Source of the DNA: Anisodus tanguticus
Lineage: Eukaryota > Streptophyta > Magnoliopsida > Solanales > Solanaceae
NCBI GenBank assembly: GCA_034509755.1
Contig: CM067544.1
Span: 16,549,001-16,613,000 of the forward strand
Length of the DNA: 64,000 nucleotides
Direction: 5' to 3'
The notes under the pieces are model-generated. The model made no database searches. It worked only from the letters and a program-made list of their open reading frames with translations, and was not told where the DNA came from. The translations under genes were made by a program, and so were the position numbers. Below, piece after piece: positions 34,751 through 46,375 of the stretch (the first letter of the stretch is position 1; every line of letters starts with the position of its first letter).

Positions 34751-37700
34751 TCAGGTTCTTAACCATAGCAAATTCAGGTTAATTATTATTGTGCTTTATA
34801 TTGCTCTTTATTTGATCTATTGTTTTTAATTGTTTCCTTTTTGAAATTTTGTATGTTTAACTGCTTTAATTGATACTTTCTTTTATTGCTTTTCTTAAAT
34901 TGGCATTTCGCTCATATTTCTTCCACTCTGGAAAATTGACACTATCACACATTACACGCGAGGTGTGTTTTGCGCACCCGCAGACTTCTTTCAAATTTCC
35001 AAAATTTTAGGAGAGTTGGTATATGCGCGGAGTGTCCGGACCATCCGGTTGGCCGCGTAGCCTTCTCACTCGAGTAGTCCACTCGGGAACCTTGAGTCTA
35101 GTTAGCCAAATCTTAGAAAATTTAGGATAGAGCTATACCACACTTTATTTTAAGTCATGCATACATACACCTTAGATGGGTCGATACTTGGCATTGACTC
35201 CACAATTAAGAAATCCACCAAAATTGTCGACGGGTCTCGCTCCCCCAACGACTATCAACATATTATTTGTAGCGTGATAATGATAGACTAATCCAAGCCT
35301 AATCATGACATGCCGATATTGGAAATTGTACATACGTTTTGTCTTCATTTCCAACAAAAGCATTGCTTTGACGACTTGGATTATTCTCGTCATAATCTCT
35401 CATATTTGGCGTTTAGGCTCACCTCTGGCATAAGAGAGGCTCCATGCATGTTAGGACGCACATTTAATTATCGCACAATTTGTTTGCTATTTTTCTTCTT
35501 TTAACTTTGTACATATTATTTAATGCAATAAATATCTGCTTCAATTCTTTACATATCATACCATGTCGCTTGCAACAAAGGGACGAAAAATTGAGTCACT
35601 TCCCTCGGATAAAGCGTTCTTGAACATCCAAGACTCGGACCTCGTGCAGCAATCAGGGGAGTTTTTGACCATACTTTCACACTCCTACATTTTATTATTC
35701 TTTTAGTGACTTTCCTCCTTTCACCCGGTGCTCTTATTTTTGCAGGAAGATCGTCCTCGCGAACAACAAAGGGGGCGGTCGTTCTAAAACATTATTCTTG
35801 GATATACTCCAGGAAAGAACAAAGCCAAAGGCTTTCACAAAGATGACCTGAAGATGTTTTGACTGGAAAAAGTCAGCCAACACCAGAGTCAACGAGGCGT
35901 CACTTTAGTTGTCTATACTTGTTTTTATATATATTTTGCAAATTCAGTTGAAATGCTTAATTTTCGTTACATATATTTTTTTTTTATATCATGCATTTTT
36001 TAACATATCTTTACGAACTACGAGTGTCTGATTCTCACCATACAGTGTGATACGTAGGTAACCCTTCTCGGGTGCGACACCCCTAAAAAAAAATAAATCA
36101 AATCAAATTTAAAAAAAAAATGAAAAAATTATTCTAGTTTATCAATCTTTTTTCATTACATCCTAATGGACAATCTTCTTTTTTTTTTTTTTTCATTATA
36201 TCCTAATGGATAATCTTTTTTTCATTACATCCTAATGGACAATCTTTTTTTTTTTATATATAACATCCTATTGTGACAATTATTTTTCATTGCATTCATT
36301 ATATTACGGACAATCATTTTACTTTGCATTCGTCCCATAGTGGACAATCATTTGTTTTATACAGTTTTTACTTATTATTTTATTGCAGATAAATCCTTTT
36401 TCAATCATACATTTTTTATAACATATCTGCACGAACTACGCACACCCGATTCTCGTCAAAGATGAGATACGTAGGCAGCCCTATTTGGGTTCGGTACCCT
36501 TTATTGAAAAACAAAAAAAACAAAAAAAAAATACAAAAAAAATATATATATATATTTTCTAAGAATCATTGATGGACTTGGTTGATACCAACACAGTTAA
36601 GAGTGTGCATAGGAAAGAACAAGCGGAGAAGACTGACTTCGTGGTAAACCATAGATTCTTCTGGTACCTCTTATTCCCGTCTGTGTTGACACTTAAATTT
36701 TTTTGCTTTGCATGCTTCCAAGGTATGAACGAAGCCAACCTCATCGTTTCATATGCATTGTGTGGTGAGTTTTAGAATTAGTTCAATTGCATTGCATTGT
36801 GATCTAGAACTTCGCTCGAATGTTTGTTGAGGCGAAATCCTGAGTAACACTTGGTATAGGAAAGGACTGTAGGCTTTCTTTGATCCGTTTGAGCCTTTTC
36901 AGGTTACCAAATAACATTATCCATAGTACTCCCCTTTGAGCCTGAAGCCTATTTTTTTTTAACAACCACATCTTATGCCTATACCCTTTTTGAGTGCGTA
37001 CACGCACTATCCCTCTCTTGGCCCGACCTCCTTGAGCGCATCAGAAATGTGCAAATTGCTAAAAAGATCTTTGTTGAAGTTGTAATGTTCCCAATAGAGG
37101 AAATGAAACAAAACAAAGGGACGACTTCACAAAAAATGAAGTAAAAAGCCCCGACAATATCAAAATCAAAAAAAAAAAAAAACTCCGAAAAAGGGGGGAA
37201 AACTCCAAACGAAATATTCAAAAGAAGTCGGTACAAAATAAAGGGGGCAAAAAGAAGCAAATCGGCATCAAGACACACAAATACAAAGCGCGGACATATT
37301 CCAACTCTCAAGGAAGGATTAGTCACTCCTTACCCAAATGATATCCTTTCCTTTCCCCAAGCCTACATTACAAACCCATAACAAGCCTTACATGATCCTA
37401 TACCAAGGGTTCTCACATTAGTGGATACTTACATGACGGTCAAGCCTATGGTATCACAATTGAATGCATTGAACATCTTTCTGAGGGTGAGTGTACTTCT
37501 CTAGACGTCCCAAAGTTCAAAATACTGAAATACATTTGAGAAAGGGACTTTCTTTCAGTGAGGGCATTTGAAACATGAGGATGCATATATGTCAAAACCT
37601 TGGCTTGAAGCAAGTGTCGATCCTCAGGTATGTCTGAGGTAGCATCTGAAGCTGTAGGAATTACCCTGAAGTCAGCCTCGGTTATACAGAGAGCAGTAAC

Positions 37701-37870
37701 GGGAACCCTAAGCACATTACTAATTGTTGGTACCAACTGAAGACAAAATATGATTCTGTCTTTTTCATATTTTCAAAAAACAAAAAAAAACCTTGCAAAA
37801 TATATTGCATCATTTTTCAAACTCTACTCACTCTTTTACAAAAAAAAAACATTCTACAAATACAAATCTC
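34751..37870 (+). other. 5' part of the non-coding internal domain of the LARD
   Basis: About 3 kb without any domain I recognise. Two blocks at 36015-36085 and 36430-36500 share GAACTACG...GATTCTC...GATACGTAGG, also found in the array that follows. Reiterated cattacatcctaatggacaatc units lie at 36150-36250. Confidence 0.6.
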
Positions 37871-37873
37871 TTT

Positions 37874-38253
37874 TGCCACATGAACTACGTTATGACCTGA
37901 TTCCCTTGGCGGGATACGTAGGCGGCCACATCGGCTTCGGTCCCATTTTCAGAAAATTCCTACAATCTTTTTTTGCTTGCATGAACTACGTTATGACCTG
38001 ATTCCCTCGGTGGGATACGTAGGCGGCCACATCGGCTTCGGTCCCACTTTTTAGAAAAGCTTACAATCCCTTTTGACATGAACTACGTTATGACCTGATT
38101 CCCTCGGCGGGATACGTAGGCAACCACATCGGCTTCGATCCCATTTTGGAAAACTTCACAATCGTTTTTGCTTACATGAACTACGTTATGACCTGATTTC
38201 CTTTGTCGGAATACGTAGGCGGCCTATATCGGCTTCGGTCACACCATTGGAAA
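37874..38253 (+). repeat. Four tandem copies of a 100-bp unit
   Basis: Each unit contains TGAACTACGTTATGACCTGA, GGGATACGTAGGCGGCCACA and TCGGCTTCGGTCCC with a T/C-rich linker, repeating about every 100 bp (37878, 37978, 38078, 38176). The same GATACGTAGG block occurs at 36030 and 36460. Confidence 0.85.
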
Positions 38254-38849
38254 TTTTCTTCCATTATCTTGCACACAATGCAATAGGCCCACATGATCGC
38301 CTTGATAGGACAAGCAAGTTGCCCGTACAAACTCGGTTTTGTCCAAAAAAGTTCGAAGATCTTCATATATTCCCGAAACTGGGGCAAATTTTAAGGGGTC
38401 ACTGCAATAATACGCCAATGGACTTGGAAAAATGCCAGACAACTAAGTCTTCAATCCAAACCAGTCTGAGCTTGCAAGCGTCAAGGGCAAAAACTACAAA
38501 GTCAATGCGAATCAACCGCCCCTGCCCCTCAAACTCACACATTTCTTTGAGTGCAGGTCTTCAGGTTGACAAAGGCGGGAAGCCGCGACATGAGGCTTAA
38601 TTTCGTAAAGAATTCCCGCATCGCCGCTCACCACAAGGATCACGTTCCTATTGGGCGTCTATACAAAAAAAAAAACATCATCTTGACCTACAGGGTCCCA
38701 GCTGCTATGTCCGTACAAGGACGATATTTCGACTCACAGGGTCATATTTCTCATCCTTATCCATTCCTTTTACATCGCTTATGTCTGAGCATTAACTTTT
38801 AATCTAGATTGATGACATAGCAATTCGACCTTAGGGTCACACTTTGCAT

Positions 38850-39040
38850 CACGTCTAAGCAATGACGTCATTTTTCATATCGTCTATGCAACGACGACAT
38901 CTGCATCACGTCTAAGCAACAACGTCATTTCATTTCGTCTATGCAACGACGACATCTGCATCACGTCTAAACAATGACGTCATTTCATTTCGTCTATGCA
39001 ACGACGACATCTGCATCACGTCTAAGCAACGACGTCATTT
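38850..39040 (+). repeat. Short tandem array of ACGTC-rich units
   Basis: CGTCTAAGCAACGACGTCAT and CGTCTATGCAACGACGACAT alternate about seven times over 190 bp, then give way to the 39-bp array. One copy reappears after it at 40372-40420. Confidence 0.8.
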
Positions 39041-39042
39041 CA

Positions 39043-40365
39043 GGCGCCCACCTCATAATGCGGGTATTATAATTACAGTCAGGCACCCACCTTCTAATGC
39101 GGGTATTTCATTTTCAGTCAGGCGCCCACCTCCTAATGCGGGTATTTCATTTTCAGTCAGGCACCCACCTCCTAATGCGGGTATCTCAATTCCAGTCAGG
39201 CACCCACCTCATAATGCGGGTATTTCATTTCAAGTCAGGCGCCCACCTCCTAATGCGGGTATTTCATTTCAGTCAGGCGCCCACCTCCTAATGCGGGTAT
39301 TTCAATTTCAGTCAGGCGCCCACCTCCTAATGCGGGTATTTCAATTTCAGTCAGGCGCCCACCTCCTAATGCGGGTATTTCAATTTCAGTCAGGCGTCCA
39401 CCTCCTAATGCGGGTATTTCAATTTCAGTCAGATGCCCACCTTCTAATGCGGGTATTTCATTTTCAGTCAGGCACCCACCTCCTAATGCGGGTATTTCAA
39501 TTTCAGTCAGGCGCCCACCTCCTAATGCGGGTATTTCAATTTCAGTCAGGCGCCCACCTCCTAATGCGGGTATTTTATTTTCAGTCAGGCACCCACCTCC
39601 TAATGCGGGTATTTTAATTTCGATCGAGCCCCCACCTCCTAATGCGGGTATTTAGTTTCAGTCAGGCGCCCACCTTCTAATGCGGGTATTTTAATTTCAG
39701 TCAGGCGCCCACCTCCTAATGCGGGTATCTAAATTTCTGTCAGGCGCCCACCTTCTAATGCGGGTATTTTAATTTACGTCGTGCGCGCCCCCTCCTAATG
39801 CGGGTATCTAAATTTCTGTCAGGTGCCCACCTTCTAATGCGGGTATTTCATTTTCAGTCAGGCGCCCACCTCCTAATGCGGGTATTTAATTTCAGTCAGG
39901 CACCCACCTTCTAATGCGGGTATTTCAATTTCAGTCAGGCACCCACCTCCTAATGCGGGTATTTCAATTTCAGTCAGGCGCCCACCACCTAATGCGGGTA
40001 TTTTAATTTCAGTCAGGCACCAACCTTCTAATGCGAGTATTTCATTTTCAGTCAGGCGCCCACCTCCTAATGCGGGTATTTCAATTTCAGTCAGGCACCC
40101 ACCTCCTAATGCGGGTATTTAATTTCAGTCAGGCACCCACCTCCTAATGCGGGTATTTCAATTTCAGTCAGGCACCCACCTCCTAATGCGGGTATTTCAA
40201 TTCCAGTCAGGCACCCACCTCCTAATGCGGGTATTTCATTTTCAGTCAGGCGCCCACCTCCTAATGCGGGTATTTTATTTTCGGTCAGGCGCCCACCTCC
40301 TAATGCGGGTATTTCAATTTCTGTCAGGCGCCCACCTTCTAATACGGGTATTTTAATTTCTGTCA
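39043..40365 (+). repeat. 39-bp tandem array, 34 copies, inside the LARD
   Basis: Units of about 39 bp: CAGGCGCCCACCTCCTAATG then CGGGTATTTCAATTTCAGT. I count 34 copies; most units are 39 bp, some 37-40. Because 39 is a multiple of 3, long frames stay open on both strands (for example 39097-39617 plus, giving MRVFQFQSGAHLL repeated, and 40366-40106 minus). I do not regard these as genes: the array is non-coding, homogenised repeat DNA in an otherwise gene-free element. Confidence 0.95.
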
Positions 40366-40695
40366 CACCTATGCAATTGCGTCTTCTGCATAACGTCTAA
40401 GCAACGACGTCACCTCATTACGCATATGCTACATCATCATCTGCATTGGGGAAGTACTTCGAACGTTGTTCAGCCCTTCCCCCACTATCTCGCCACATCT
40501 GCAACTAGTGTCATCATAACTCGACACTGGGGCAATGTTTCTTGAATCTGCACCATCTTTTGCAACTTCTCTCTTCCCTCGGGATTCTATTTCTTCCCAT
40601 GCATCTCTCATCTTCCCTTGAGTCCCGATGATCAGGACAAAATTGGCTACTCAGTCAACTTCTTTGGCCGAAAATTCTTTCATCGTCTCCGTCCA

Positions 40696-40707
40696 AAGAG
40701 GGGCATC
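40696..40707 (+). promoter_or_regulatory. Polypurine tract of the large LTR element
   Basis: AAAGAGGGGCATC directly before the 3' LTR, the usual form of a plus-strand primer. Confidence 0.7.
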
Positions 40708-43700
40708 TGTTGACACCCAATTTTGTCCCATCTTTTTGGATTTTTATTCGCAATTTTTAATATTTTTGACACTTTAAAACAATTTTAAAATATAGACATA
40801 TATATGTATATATATTATTATTATTATTATTATTTGCATTTTTTTTGTCATTTGCAATTTTATATCATAATCATACTTTTATCATAATATTATATGTTAT
40901 TTTTATTTTCGCAAAACGGCATTGCATTTTATATTTTATATTTTTTAAGTATCAAGCATTTCACAAATATTATATTTTATCATATTATCATCTTTACAAT
41001 TTATAAATTTTGCAAAGCTTTCTTTTTATATAATAAAACCCCTTTTTATATTTTAAATCCATAACCCACTTTTTATTTCCCTAACCCAAAATAATTCCTA
41101 CCCAACCCAAACTAAAACCCATTTTTCGTCCAAGCCCAACCATCACCCATTTATTTCCCCAACCCAAAACAATTCCAAACCCACACTCCGAGGCCCAATC
41201 GGATCGGCCCATTGACCAAACACCCATTTTCTTATACCCAATTCCCTTCCCTTTAATAAAACACACAAAACCCTACACTAAAAAAAAAAAAAAAAACCCT
41301 TACTCTCTTTCTCTCCCAAAAATCGCCGCCCAACCCCCATACCCATCACCCGCACCCCACACCCCATACCGGCGACCCCACGTCGCCGGTCACCTCGTCG
41401 CCGCACACCCAACACCCCCATACCGCCCATACCGGCGACCCCACGTCGCCTGTCACCTCGCCGCACACACCCCCACACCCCGGTCACCTCGCCGCACAAA
41501 CCCCCACACTCCTAACACCCGCCGCCGCACACACCACCACCCTAACACCACGACGCCGACACCACCCTAACACCACTACGCCGCACCCATCACTTCACCC
41601 ATACCTACCCCCCCAAAAATCCGAAATCCATCTATAAATACCCCATTTTCGTTCACTGTTTTGGGGGGTCGATTTTGTGGATTTTTTTCCCGAAAATAGG
41701 GAGTTTTGGTCGGAGCTTATGTCGGAAATCGGGTATTATTTTGCCATTTTTGCTCACTGTCGGGTCGGGTCAGGTCAACCCGATTTAGGTAAGTTTTCCA
41801 TATTTTTATGCTTTTATATCTCCTTGTTTATTATCTGAAGATTTGGAAAAAAAGTTGTTCCGGGTCGGGTCACTGACCCGGGTCGGTTAAATTCCAGATT
41901 TTTGTATGTTTATATTGTGTTGTTGGTTATCTGTAATTTGGAGAAAATCGATTCGGGTCGGGTCACTGACCCGGGTCGGATCGACCAGGTTTGGTTAAAT
42001 TTCAAATTTTTATATGTTTATATTGTGTTGTTGGTTATCTGTAATTTGGAGAAAATCAATTCGGGTTGAAAAACATCGATTCGGGTCGGGTCATCGACCG
42101 GCCGGGTCGACCCGGTTTGGTTAAATTCCGATTTTTATATGTTTATATTGTGTTGTTGGTTACCCGAAATTTGGAAAGAATTTGATTCGGATTGAAGTAT
42201 CCGACTCGCTCGGGTCAATCCTTCGGGTCGGGTCGATTCGACCCGAGTTCGAATGAATTTCCGATTTTTGTTTTAATATCTTGTTGTTTATTATCTGAAA
42301 AATAAAAAATATATTTGAATCCGGGTCGGGTCACTGTTCCGGATCGGGCGACCCGGTTCGAATAAATTTCCAGATTTCATGTTCTATATTTTGTTGTTTA
42401 TTATCTGAAAAATCAAAAAAAAAATGTTTGATTCCGGGTCGGGTCAACCCGAAATCCGGCCGGATCACTTGTTCATTGTTCCGTGTCGGGTCGACCGGTT
42501 CGAATAAATTTTCCGATTTTATGTTTAATATTTTTGTTGTTGTTATCCGAAAATTCCAAAAAAAAATTGTTTGATTCTCGGGTCACTTGTTCGAAATCGG
42601 GTCTCATTTTTCCGAATCTTGCTTCAATCCAAAAATTTCAGAATTCGGGTATAACGTTTTAATTGCAAACTGTGTGTTTATTTTCACATTTTAACATCCG
42701 TACACGGATATCTTACTGTTTTAGTGATTTAAATAAATACTGCACTTAGGCCGATGAAATTAAATTCGAGGCCGCGCTTTTTATTGTTTTACTGTTTTAC
42801 TGTTTTACTGTTTTTACCGTTTGAATTAAATACTGCATTTTAGGCCGATGAAATTAAATTCGAGGCCGCGCTTTTTTTTTTCCCTTTCGTTTCTCTCTTT
42901 TCTGTTTTCTGTTTTAAACATCCGTGCATGGATTGCCTTACTGTTTTACTGTTTTGAATTAAATACTGCATTTTGGCCGATGAAAAAATATCCGTCGATT
43001 TTTGAGGCCTCCACATTTGTAAAGACGGAAAATAAAACTTCTGGGCAAGGATGAAACTTAAATCTTTTTCACCCAAGAGACCAACATGTTCGGTAGGCAA
43101 GGCAACTAAAATGACCAACGAGTCATACGTTCGCGACCACGACGTGATTGGAATGATCTTTTCAAAATTTGAGTCTGAGCCCTCCGTAATCAAAACATTT
43201 ATTGTTTTGGATACGAATCCGAAGTTATGTATATTCAATTGTTTCTAACCGTTTATTCTTGACAGCTTGCAAAGATAAAGTCAAAGAAGGCAAATACCCC
43301 TCGGAGATTTCTTATTTTTGTTGTTGTCTTTTACTTTCTTTAATTCATCTTTATTTTCATTTTGTATTGTAATATTATTGTACTCCTGAAATTATTGAAA
43401 CATTTAGAATAGATAGAATTAATTGATAGGGTAGTCTAAAATTGGAAACCCATCGCTAGGTTATCTATTTTTAGGCTCGTCACCCATACAATTTACATTG
43501 CATATATTTTTATCAATTTTCATACAAATGCATATTTATACTTTTTTCAGCTTTACATGTATATTAATGCCATACAAATGCATACTTGTACAAAAATGCA
43601 TCATTTTATTAACATCTTGTAACATTATTTTTATATTTGTAAAAACATGTATTTTTCTTAGTATAACAATTAACCTGAATTTGATCGGATAACCGCAAGT

Positions 43701-43944
43701 TAGCGGATCTTAAAGGATGCCTAACCCCTTCCCTTTAGGATAATAAAGAACCCTTACCTAGAATCTCATTAGTTTCGCAGACTAAAAATTGGAGTTATTT
43801 TGCAGCTTTTAGTTAACATTCAGGTGCCCTAATTCACCTTAGAATAATTAGGTGGCGACTCCTCAAGCAAGCATTTTTGTCCAATCCAGAGGCGATCGAC
43901 CCATCGCGTCGCGGAACCCTCGCAGGTCAAAATCGAGCGTGACA
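40708..43944 (+). repeat. 3' LTR of the large element (3237 bp)
   Basis: Starts TGTTGACACCC, ends GAGCGTGACA. Near-identical to the 5' LTR, but mismatches and indels cluster at CTG/CAG positions; see findings. Confidence 0.9.
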
Positions 43945-43949
43945 GGTGG
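43945..43949. repeat. Target-site duplication of the large LTR element, right (ggtgg)
   Basis: Matches 31450-31454. Confidence 0.9.
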
Positions 43950-45020
43950 TATACCTCCCACCACTTCATCCAAATCCTCTAAAAAATGTCTCTTCTCCTC
44001 TTCGTCCAAGCCCGCATGCGGCGCATAAGCACTAATAATGTTCATAGTGAACCCTCAAACTACCAACTTAATCGCCATCATCCTGTCATTGACCCTCATC
44101 ACCTCTACCACATGATCCCTTAGCTCGTTGTCTACCAAAATGCCTACCCCATTCTTATACTTTGACCTACTCGAGAACCATAACTTATAACCGTCTACAT
44201 CCTTATCCTTATGTCCTACCCATTTGGTCTCCCGAACACAGGCTATATTAATCTTTCTCTTCTTAAGAATCTTAACTAGCTCTATGGACTTCCCAGTTAA
44301 AGTCTCAATGTTCCAAGACCCTGTTCTCGGTCTAGCCTCTCCCTTACCCCACTTACCCCTAACCCTCGCCCCCGTCCCCAACCGAGAACATGACCCTAGT
44401 CTACCATCATTCACCAAAGCCACTACAACAACTATAAAATAATAAACTACTCAAACGTTTACCCTAAAACAACAAGGGATCAAAGTGCAAGCACAATTTA
44501 ACAAGAATCTAGAGACAAGTAAAACCACTACGCCAAGAATGCTATAACTAAAGACAAGAAGCGGCAAAATTTAACAACAATGTTAAGGACAAAGCATGGA
44601 TACGGGCAACCGGAGGTACCAACTCTAGTTGAATCGAACCTGTTTGCCGGCGAAAATCACTGTTCACTAGCACCGGAAGTACTCTTTGTCTGTCGCCGCC
44701 GGTACTGTTCATCGTACCGAAAGTATTGTTCACCGGAATTTTCGCCCAAAAAATTGAGCACATGCGTAGATCTAGGAGAAAAAGATTACAAGAATAAGAA
44801 AGGGAACAAAAGAGAAAAAATACAAATGAAATTTTGTAAAAAAAAAATAAAAAATCTGTCGTCGTCGGTGGGTGGTCGGAGCAGTGCTGTTAGGGTCTTA
44901 CCATCGCTATCGGTGAGTGGTCGGAGCGGCATTGTTGGAAGGTGGGGTCTTACCGTCAGGAATTGGGGGTGTGGGTTGTATGGGGAGGGGTTGGTGATGT
45001 TACCGTTGGGGAGATAAAAA
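43950..45020 (-). pseudogene. LINE 1 5' region and endonuclease start
   Basis: The minus strand frame 44423-44055 encodes GKWGKGEARPRTGSWNIETL, TGKSIELVKILKKRKINIAC, VRETKWVGHKDKDVDGYKLW and SKYKNGVGILVDNELRDHVV; 44045-43863 continues as MNIISAYAPHAGLDEEEKRH. These are the N-terminal part of an AP-type endonuclease (ETKW motif). Upstream (44430 to about 45020) is the 5' leader, G/C-rich on the minus strand. Confidence 0.8.
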
Positions 45021-45158
45021 AATCTTATGTTAACATAAAGATATTATTTCTAATTTTCAGAATTGCTAAAACACGTTAATAAAGTACCTATACAATGAAA
45101 CTTTTTTGTTGAAACAGTTGGCAATTGACCTTTCAAGCACTATTTTTGTTAGGCCTGT
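45021..45158. other. Short A/T-rich spacer
   Basis: Nothing recognised between LINE 1 and the hAT-like element. Confidence 0.4.
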
Positions 45159-45166
45159 CATACAAT

Positions 45167-45319
45167 TAGGGATGTAAAAACTATTTTAAAATCGATCGAA
45201 CCGAACCTAACCGAATTGATTTTCAAGTTTTTTCAAATAAAATTGAGGTTTCTAATATTTACTTATAATTATACCGAATAATTAGTTTGGTTTTTTATTT
45301 TATAAAAAAATACCGAACC

Positions 45320-45364
<45 letters not shown>

Positions 45365-45424
45365 CTTATATATAATATTTCATATATTAAGTTTGAAATT
45401 ACAATTGTACAATTTACAATGCAT

Positions 45425-45460
<36 letters not shown>

Positions 45461-45501
45461 TATATTAAGTTTGAAATTACAATTGTACAATTTACAATGC
45501 A

Positions 45502-45555
<54 letters not shown>

Positions 45556-46375
45556 TTATATATAATATTTCATATATTAAGTTTGAAATTACAATTGTAC
45601 AATTTACAATGCATTAAATTTTTTACTTTGGGCATTGAGCTCAAAGGAATTACACGTTATTTGTGTTTACTGCTTAGAATGTGAGATTATGCATTTCTTC
45701 ATAAATCTCAACTATGAAAGTAATTGTACAAAGGTAAATTTTTACTCTTCTTCCTTTTCTTCCCTTTTATATTTTGTAATATTTAGTCAAATCTAATCTT
45801 ATACTCTCCCTCCTATATAATCATATTTTGTTTACAATCGCGCTGTTTGATTTTTTGTTAATTAATTTTCTTTATATAAAATAATGACAACTTCAATTTT
45901 TTTTTTTGCTTTTTACAGATGTAGAATTATAAGTGCAGTTTTCACAATTTTATGGCGTAATGTATGATTATTGGTGATTTGTTGTTTGCTATTGTGTTGC
46001 CTTGCTACCTTCTAGTTGCTAGTTACATTTTTATTCCATTAATTTATATATATTTTAATAAGTTTATGCTAAGTATATTTTTTTTTGGAAGAAACAAAAA
46101 GAATTACGTAAAGCTTAAGGACCGAGATCTGAGGTCAAAAGTTTAGATTACTTCTATATTATATATGAATCAACAATTTTTTTAATAATATTAAAATAGT
46201 AAATTACCGAAAATTAACCGAACCGTACCGATACCGTAGAGAAACCGAGATAATTGGTACGATTTTGAAAAGTTCAATTTTGATTATATTCATAAATTAA
46301 CCGAAAAATTGATATGGTATAATTTTTACGAAAAAATAGACCGAACTGTACCATTGACCTCCCTAATTACAATCT
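45167..46375. mobile_element. hAT-like element with internal TA microsatellites, 1209 bp
   Basis: The ends are a short imperfect inverted repeat: TAGGGATGTAAA at the left and TTGACCTCCCTA at the right, both followed inward by ACCGAACC/GGTTCGGT-like stretches. The flanking 8-mers CATACAAT (45159-45166) and ATTACAAT (46376-46383) match at six of eight positions, a decayed hAT-size duplication. Inside, a block with AATATTTCATATATTAAGTT and AATTGTACAATTTACAATGC repeats three times (45376-45424, 45453-45503, 45567-45617), separated by (TA)n. No transposase. Confidence 0.65.
45323..45617. repeat. (TA)n tracts alternating with a triplicated block
   Basis: TA runs of about 35, 25 and 48 bp alternate with three near-identical copies of a block of roughly 55-60 bp. 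Length likely varies between individuals. Confidence 0.85.

Larger units (their letters stand above)
31455..43944 (+). mobile_element. Complete non-coding Tat/Ogre-like LTR element (LARD), 12.5 kb
   Basis: Two long LTRs (31455-34725 and 40708-43944) with TGTTGACA...GACA ends enclose about 6 kb that has no gag or pol. A 5-bp duplication GGTGG flanks it (31450-31454 and 43945-43949). A primer-binding site follows the 5' LTR (TGGCGACTCCACTGGGGA, 34729 onward; Tat/Ogre elements use this tRNA-Arg-like site) and a polypurine tract (AAAGAGGGGCA) precedes the 3' LTR. The internal part carries several tandem arrays. It fits a large retrotransposon derivative mobilised in trans by an autonomous Ogre-like element. 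Tat/Ogre assignment is from LTR start, PBS and size, not from protein. Confidence 0.85.
25130..45020 (-). mobile_element. RTE-type LINE 1, split by a solo LTR and a full LTR element
   Basis: Three minus-strand pieces (about 45020-43950, 31454-29360 and 25928-25130) form one LINE: endonuclease, then reverse transcriptase, then a 3' tail. The 5' piece carries GSWNIETLTGKSIELVKILK, the endonuclease start, and NIISAYAPHAGL. The middle carries RT motifs and the FTDD box. The 3' piece carries ARLRWFGHVQRRD and a TS-SINE-like 3' end with TTG repeats at 25130. Removing the two insertions gives about 4 kb, similar to LINE 2 (4.25 kb). Many stops; not active. The 5' boundary is approximate. Confidence 0.85.

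Noticed and set aside
39043..40365. Regular array resembling a CRISPR
   Set aside because: Units are contiguous tandem repeats without unique spacers, and this is plant DNA.
39097..40366. Long frames encoding MRVFQFQSGAHLL repeats on both strands
   Set aside because: They exist only because a 39-bp repeat is a multiple of three. Both strands are open and no signal or composition supports a protein.
44055..44423. Stand-alone gene with GSWNIETLTGKS
   Set aside because: It is the start of LINE 1 endonuclease, continued in 43863-44045 and beyond the LTR insertion.
45287..45617. Frames of repeated IYIYIYI
   Set aside because: Translation of (TA)n microsatellite.
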